From contig UQVJ01000020.1 of NCBI GenBank assembly GCA_900544455.1, forward strand, positions 1 through 22,662: a stretch of 22,662 nt of DNA, written 5' to 3'. Positions 20,599 through 22,662 of the stretch are shown piece by piece (position 1 is the stretch's first letter; each line of letters opens with the position of its first letter). The notes beneath the pieces were generated by a model. It ran no database searches. It was not told the DNA's origin and worked only from the letters and a program-made list of their open reading frames with translations. The stretch is from an uncultured Eggerthella sp. GTDB taxonomy: Bacteria; Actinomycetota; Coriobacteriia; Coriobacteriales; Eggerthellaceae. The position numbers were made by a program, and so were the translations under genes.

Positions 20599-21385
20599 GA
20601 ACCCATACGAGGTTCTGGGCGTAAGTCCTGGCGCGTCGGCGGATGAAGTCAAGAAAGCCTATCGTAAGAAGGCACGTGAGAATCATCCCGATTTGAACCC
20701 GAACGACCCCAAGGCCGCCGAGCGCATGAATGAGGTCAACGAGGCATACGACCGCATAATCAATCCCGAAAAGTATGTGGCAAGCGATGCGCGTGCTGCA
20801 GCAAGTGGCGCAGGCGCGGGCTATCAGGGTCAGGGAAACCCTTTTGCGGGTAACCCTTACACGCGCGGATCGTACACGGGAGCTGGTCAGCAGGGGCAAG
20901 GCGGCTACCAGTCGCAAGGGCCTTACGGTTGGACCACGGTCGATTTCGAGGATCTGTTCGGCTTTGGAGGCTTTGGCGCTTCTGCTCCCATTCACCCCGA
21001 GGCTTCGGCTGTCGATAGCGCTACGGTGCGTAGTGCCATTGAGGCTATCAATGCCGGTCGCTACGATCAGGCTCTTTCTTTGCTGGGCAGTGTTGTGAGC
21101 GCTGAGCGCAATGCTCGTTGGTACTACCTAAGCGCGCTTGCGAATAAAGGCGCGGGCAATATGCTGGTTGCGCTTGAGCATATTCGCAAAGCGGTGAAGC
21201 TCGATCCGAACAATACCGACTATCGCCGCGCCTATCAACAGTTCCAGATGGCTGGGCAATCCTATCAGCAAGAGGGCACCAAGCGTGGTTTTACCATAAG
21301 CGCTATGGATCCGGGCCTTATCTGCTGCGGGTTGTGCTTGGCGCAGTACGCTTGTGCGGCGCTGGGGCGTGGCGTGTACTTTTAG
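20591..21385 (+). CDS. J-domain (DnaJ-like) protein with Gly-rich linker, helical-repeat region and Cys-rich tail
   Basis: Residues 4-62 form a J-domain with the essential HPD (32-34), which stimulates DnaK ATPase. A Gly/Gln/Tyr-rich linker (about 72-130) contains DFEDLFGFGGFG. Residues about 143-215 look like paired helices of TPR type (AIEAINAGRYDQALSLL, then ALEHIRKAVKLDPNN). The C-terminus has Cys245, 246, 249 and 255 in a short hydrophobic segment that may bind metal or lie at the membrane. It lacks the CxxCxGxG zinc repeats and substrate-binding barrel of true DnaJ, so it is a specialised co-chaperone. It is the last gene of the run, starts inside the previous one with AAGG at 20581-20584, and ends at a strong terminator. 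Confidence 0.88.
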   Translation: MVKNPYEVLGVSPGASADEVKKAYRKKARENHPDLNPNDPKAAERMNEVNEAYDRIINPEKYVASDARAAASGAGAGYQGQGNPFAGNPYTRGSYTGAGQQGQGGYQSQGPYGWTTVDFEDLFGFGGFGASAPIHPEASAVDSATVRSAIEAINAGRYDQALSLLGSVVSAERNARWYYLSALANKGAGNMLVALEHIRKAVKLDPNNTDYRRAYQQFQMAGQSYQQEGTKRGFTISAMDPGLICCGLCLAQYACAALGRGVYF

Positions 21386-21437
21386 CAAAAAAGCGAAGCC
21401 GAAGGGGGCGATGTTCCCGATAGGCTTCGCTTTTTTG
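21386..21437. terminator. Strong bidirectional terminator after the J-protein gene
   Basis: Bases 21386-21400 pair perfectly with 21423-21437 (15 bp). The stem includes an A6 run on the left and a T6 run on the right, so it works as a terminator on either strand. The 22-base loop holds a smaller GGG/CCC pairing. It starts at the base after the J-protein stop and marks the end of the long his-to-J-protein unit. Confidence 0.9.
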
Positions 21438-21740
21438 TTGTTGTGCAGATGGGAAATGAAAAAAGCAGCTGAAAGCCGATGCCGCCGAGCTGCGACGCAT
21501 CTTGATGAGACGACCGGGCAAGAAAGAACGGGCCAATCCGGAAGAAGAGGGAAGGCGTATTGTGGTTGCAGCTGAAAAGTTGGATAGGTCCAGCACTCAC
21601 CTTCGTGAGCTGGCCAGCCGGCGGCAAGGCTCATAGTGTGCGGCGGTGAGCCCAAGGTCCTTGCAGCCAGTAGAGCCCATAGCTCCATCCTGTTGTTTCA
21701 AGCGCAAGTTTTGTGGCTTTCGAGAGGGCGGCAGATATGA
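21438..21740. other. Gene-free stretch before the pheS T-box
   Basis: About 300 bases show no convincing gene. A 39-codon frame at 21456-21575 has no good ribosome binding site and no family look. Several hairpins are visible: GCAGCT/AGCTGC near 21465-21493, a stem around 21587-21614 with a CTCAC/GTGAG core, and GCAAGG/CCTTGC near 21623-21665 enclosing GGCTCA/TGAGCC. They may belong to an unrecognised RNA. Confidence 0.4.
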
Positions 21741-21742
21741 AA

Positions 21743-21751
21743 TGCTATACT
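21743..21751 (+). promoter_or_regulatory. Extended -10 promoter of the pheS leader
   Basis: TGCTATACT at 21743-21751 is an extended -10 (TG, one base, TATACT) without a clear -35. Transcription would start near 21758, right at the T-box leader. Confidence 0.5.
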
Positions 21752-21756
21752 TCCCA

Positions 21757-22040
21757 ACATATGCGATGACGAAGACAGCGCAGTGCGATACCGCAAGCTC
21801 ACAGAGAGGAGCCCTAGGCTGAAAGGCTCCAGCAAGCGTGCAGTGCGATTCCCTTCACCAGCATCGGAGTAAAAGCAGGGTGGCTTTGCCATGGATGTTA
21901 TTAGCCCCGACGGGAGCTCCCGTTATAGAGCAGCATAAGTGGGTGCTTGTGCGGGTTTCGCCGAACAGCATCAACCAGGGTGGTACCGCGAGAGCCCTTC
22001 TCGTCCTTGGATTTACCAAGACGAGAAGGGCTCTTTTTAT
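21757..22040 (+). promoter_or_regulatory. T-box riboswitch (tRNA-Phe sensing) controlling pheS
   Basis: The conserved T-box AGGGTGGTACCGCG is at 21977-21990. Its TGGT can pair with the ACCA end of uncharged tRNA-Phe (discriminator A). Stem I is closed by CGATG (about 21764-21768) with CATCG (21862-21866) and carries an apical AGAGAGGAGCC/GGCTGAAAGGCTCC region. The specifier codon is most likely TTC (Phe) at 21854-21856, followed by A. A perfect palindrome ACGGGAGCTCCCGT (21910-21923) lies in the stem II/III region. When charged tRNA-Phe is plentiful the downstream terminator forms; uncharged tRNA stabilises the antiterminator and pheS is transcribed. Stem assignments are by eye. Confidence 0.93.
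21991..22040 (+). terminator. T-box intrinsic terminator
   Basis: Bases 21991-22004 pair perfectly with 22021-22034 (14 bp). An inner CTTGG/CCAAG extension follows, and TTTTTA comes after the stem. The left arm overlaps the antiterminator region next to the T-box sequence, as expected for transcriptional control. Confidence 0.92.
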
Positions 22041-22100
22041 GTGTTGGGAACGCTTTCCTTGGGCGGCGTTCCTGCGGAAGTTGAAGAAAGGTTGCAAGGA

Positions 22101-22662
22101 ATGTCAGTTATCGACGATATCAAGTCCCTGCATGCCGATACGCTTTCTGCTATCGGCAAAGTACCTAACACCGATGCGCTGGAGAAGATCCGCGTAGAGG
22201 TTGTGGGCAAATCCGGTACGCTCACCGGTTACCTGCGCGCCATGGGTCAGGTAGCCAAAGAGCATCGCGCCGAGGTGGGCAAGACGGTAAACGCTGCTCG
22301 CAATGAAATCGAGGCAGCGCTGGAAGCCAAGAAGCGCGAGCTTGCCCATGCGGAACTCGAAGCTCGCATGGAAGCCGACGCCATCGACATCACGTTGCCC
22401 GGCCGCTCCCAGCAGATGGGCACGCGTCACCTGATCAACGCCATTTCCGATGAAATCTCCGAGATCTTCCTGGGTCTTGGCTACACCGTTGCAACCGGCC
22501 CCGAAGTTGAAACCGACTGGTACAACTTCACGGCGCTGAATGCTCCCGCCGATCACCCCAGCCGATCCATGCAGGATACGTTCTATGTGCGCGACCTTTC
22601 GGGTGAACAGTCGAACGTTCGCGGCGAGTCCGACGTGCTGCTGCGCACCCAGACTTCCGGTG
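22101..22662 (+). CDS. pheS: Phenylalanyl-tRNA synthetase alpha subunit, N-terminal part (runs off the window)
   Basis: The frame is open from ATG 22101 to the window end (187 codons), so the gene is incomplete here. Residues 1 to about 90 form the long helical hairpin (coiled coil) that binds tRNA-Phe. The class II core follows, with GTRHLINAISDEI, motif 1 FLGLGYTVATGPEVETDWYNF, ALNAPADHPSRSMQDTFYV and LLRTQTS. PheS carries the catalytic site of the alpha2-beta2 enzyme; pheT is expected downstream. AAAGG at 22087-22091 lies 9 bases before the ATG. Expression is under the T-box immediately upstream. Confidence 0.96.
   Translation, partial: MSVIDDIKSLHADTLSAIGKVPNTDALEKIRVEVVGKSGTLTGYLRAMGQVAKEHRAEVGKTVNAARNEIEAALEAKKRELAHAELEARMEADAIDITLPGRSQQMGTRHLINAISDEISEIFLGLGYTVATGPEVETDWYNFTALNAPADHPSRSMQDTFYVRDLSGEQSNVRGESDVLLRTQTSG

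Noticed and set aside
21456..21575. 39-codon plus-strand frame after the J-protein terminator
   Set aside because: There is no ribosome binding site, the composition is odd (Arg/Gly/Cys mix) and there is no family look. Kept only as part of the unexplained gap.

Overview
The window looks like chromosomal DNA of a moderately GC-rich, anaerobic actinobacterium of the class Coriobacteriia, probably Eggerthellaceae. This rests on the old-yellow-enzyme-type flavoprotein at the left edge, the GatCAB indirect aminoacylation genes, the tandem sodium symporters, the short-form HisG with HisZ, and a T-box in front of pheS. The genus cannot be fixed from the sequence alone. No phage, IS element, CRISPR array, rRNA or tRNA gene is visible. 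The core is housekeeping, but several intergenic regions carry unusual structure.

Layout. 1-997: C-terminal part of an FAD/NAD(P) oxidoreductase, closed by a clear terminator. 1318-4714: gatC-gatA-gatB, a tight operon for the Asp/Glu-tRNA amidotransferase. 4715-4984: a strong hairpin, then a 25-bp perfect inverted repeat enclosing a promoter-like sequence. 4985-6883: recQ. 7117-10066: two tandem paralogous neurotransmitter:sodium symporter family genes. 10328-10804 (minus): a universal stress protein with its own promoter and terminator. 10805-11353: a long non-coding leader whose 10986-11186 part can fold into a rod-like RNA of about 200 nt.

11354-19608 is a histidine operon: a hisZ-hisG fusion, hisD, hisC, hisB, hisH, hisA, hisF, a membrane-anchored RlpA-like protein, and hisI. 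Between hisA and hisF lies a second long perfect inverted repeat (24-bp arms, 148 bp overall), unrelated in sequence to the one before recQ. The operon covers the pathway from PRPP and ATP to histidinol and histidine, except for the PRA-PP pyrophosphatase (hisE) and histidinol-phosphate phosphatase, which must lie elsewhere.

19610-21385 continues directly from hisI with overlapping genes: a 37-residue membrane miniprotein, a DUF5685-like protein with Asp-rich motifs, and a J-domain protein with a helical-repeat region and Cys-rich tail. A strong two-way terminator follows, then a gene-free stretch and a textbook T-box riboswitch that should sense uncharged tRNA-Phe and control pheS (22101 to the window end, incomplete).

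The least explained items are the his-leader RNA candidate, the two long inverted repeats, the HisZ-HisG fusion, the HisH motif change, and the miniprotein/DUF5685/J-protein trio attached to hisI.
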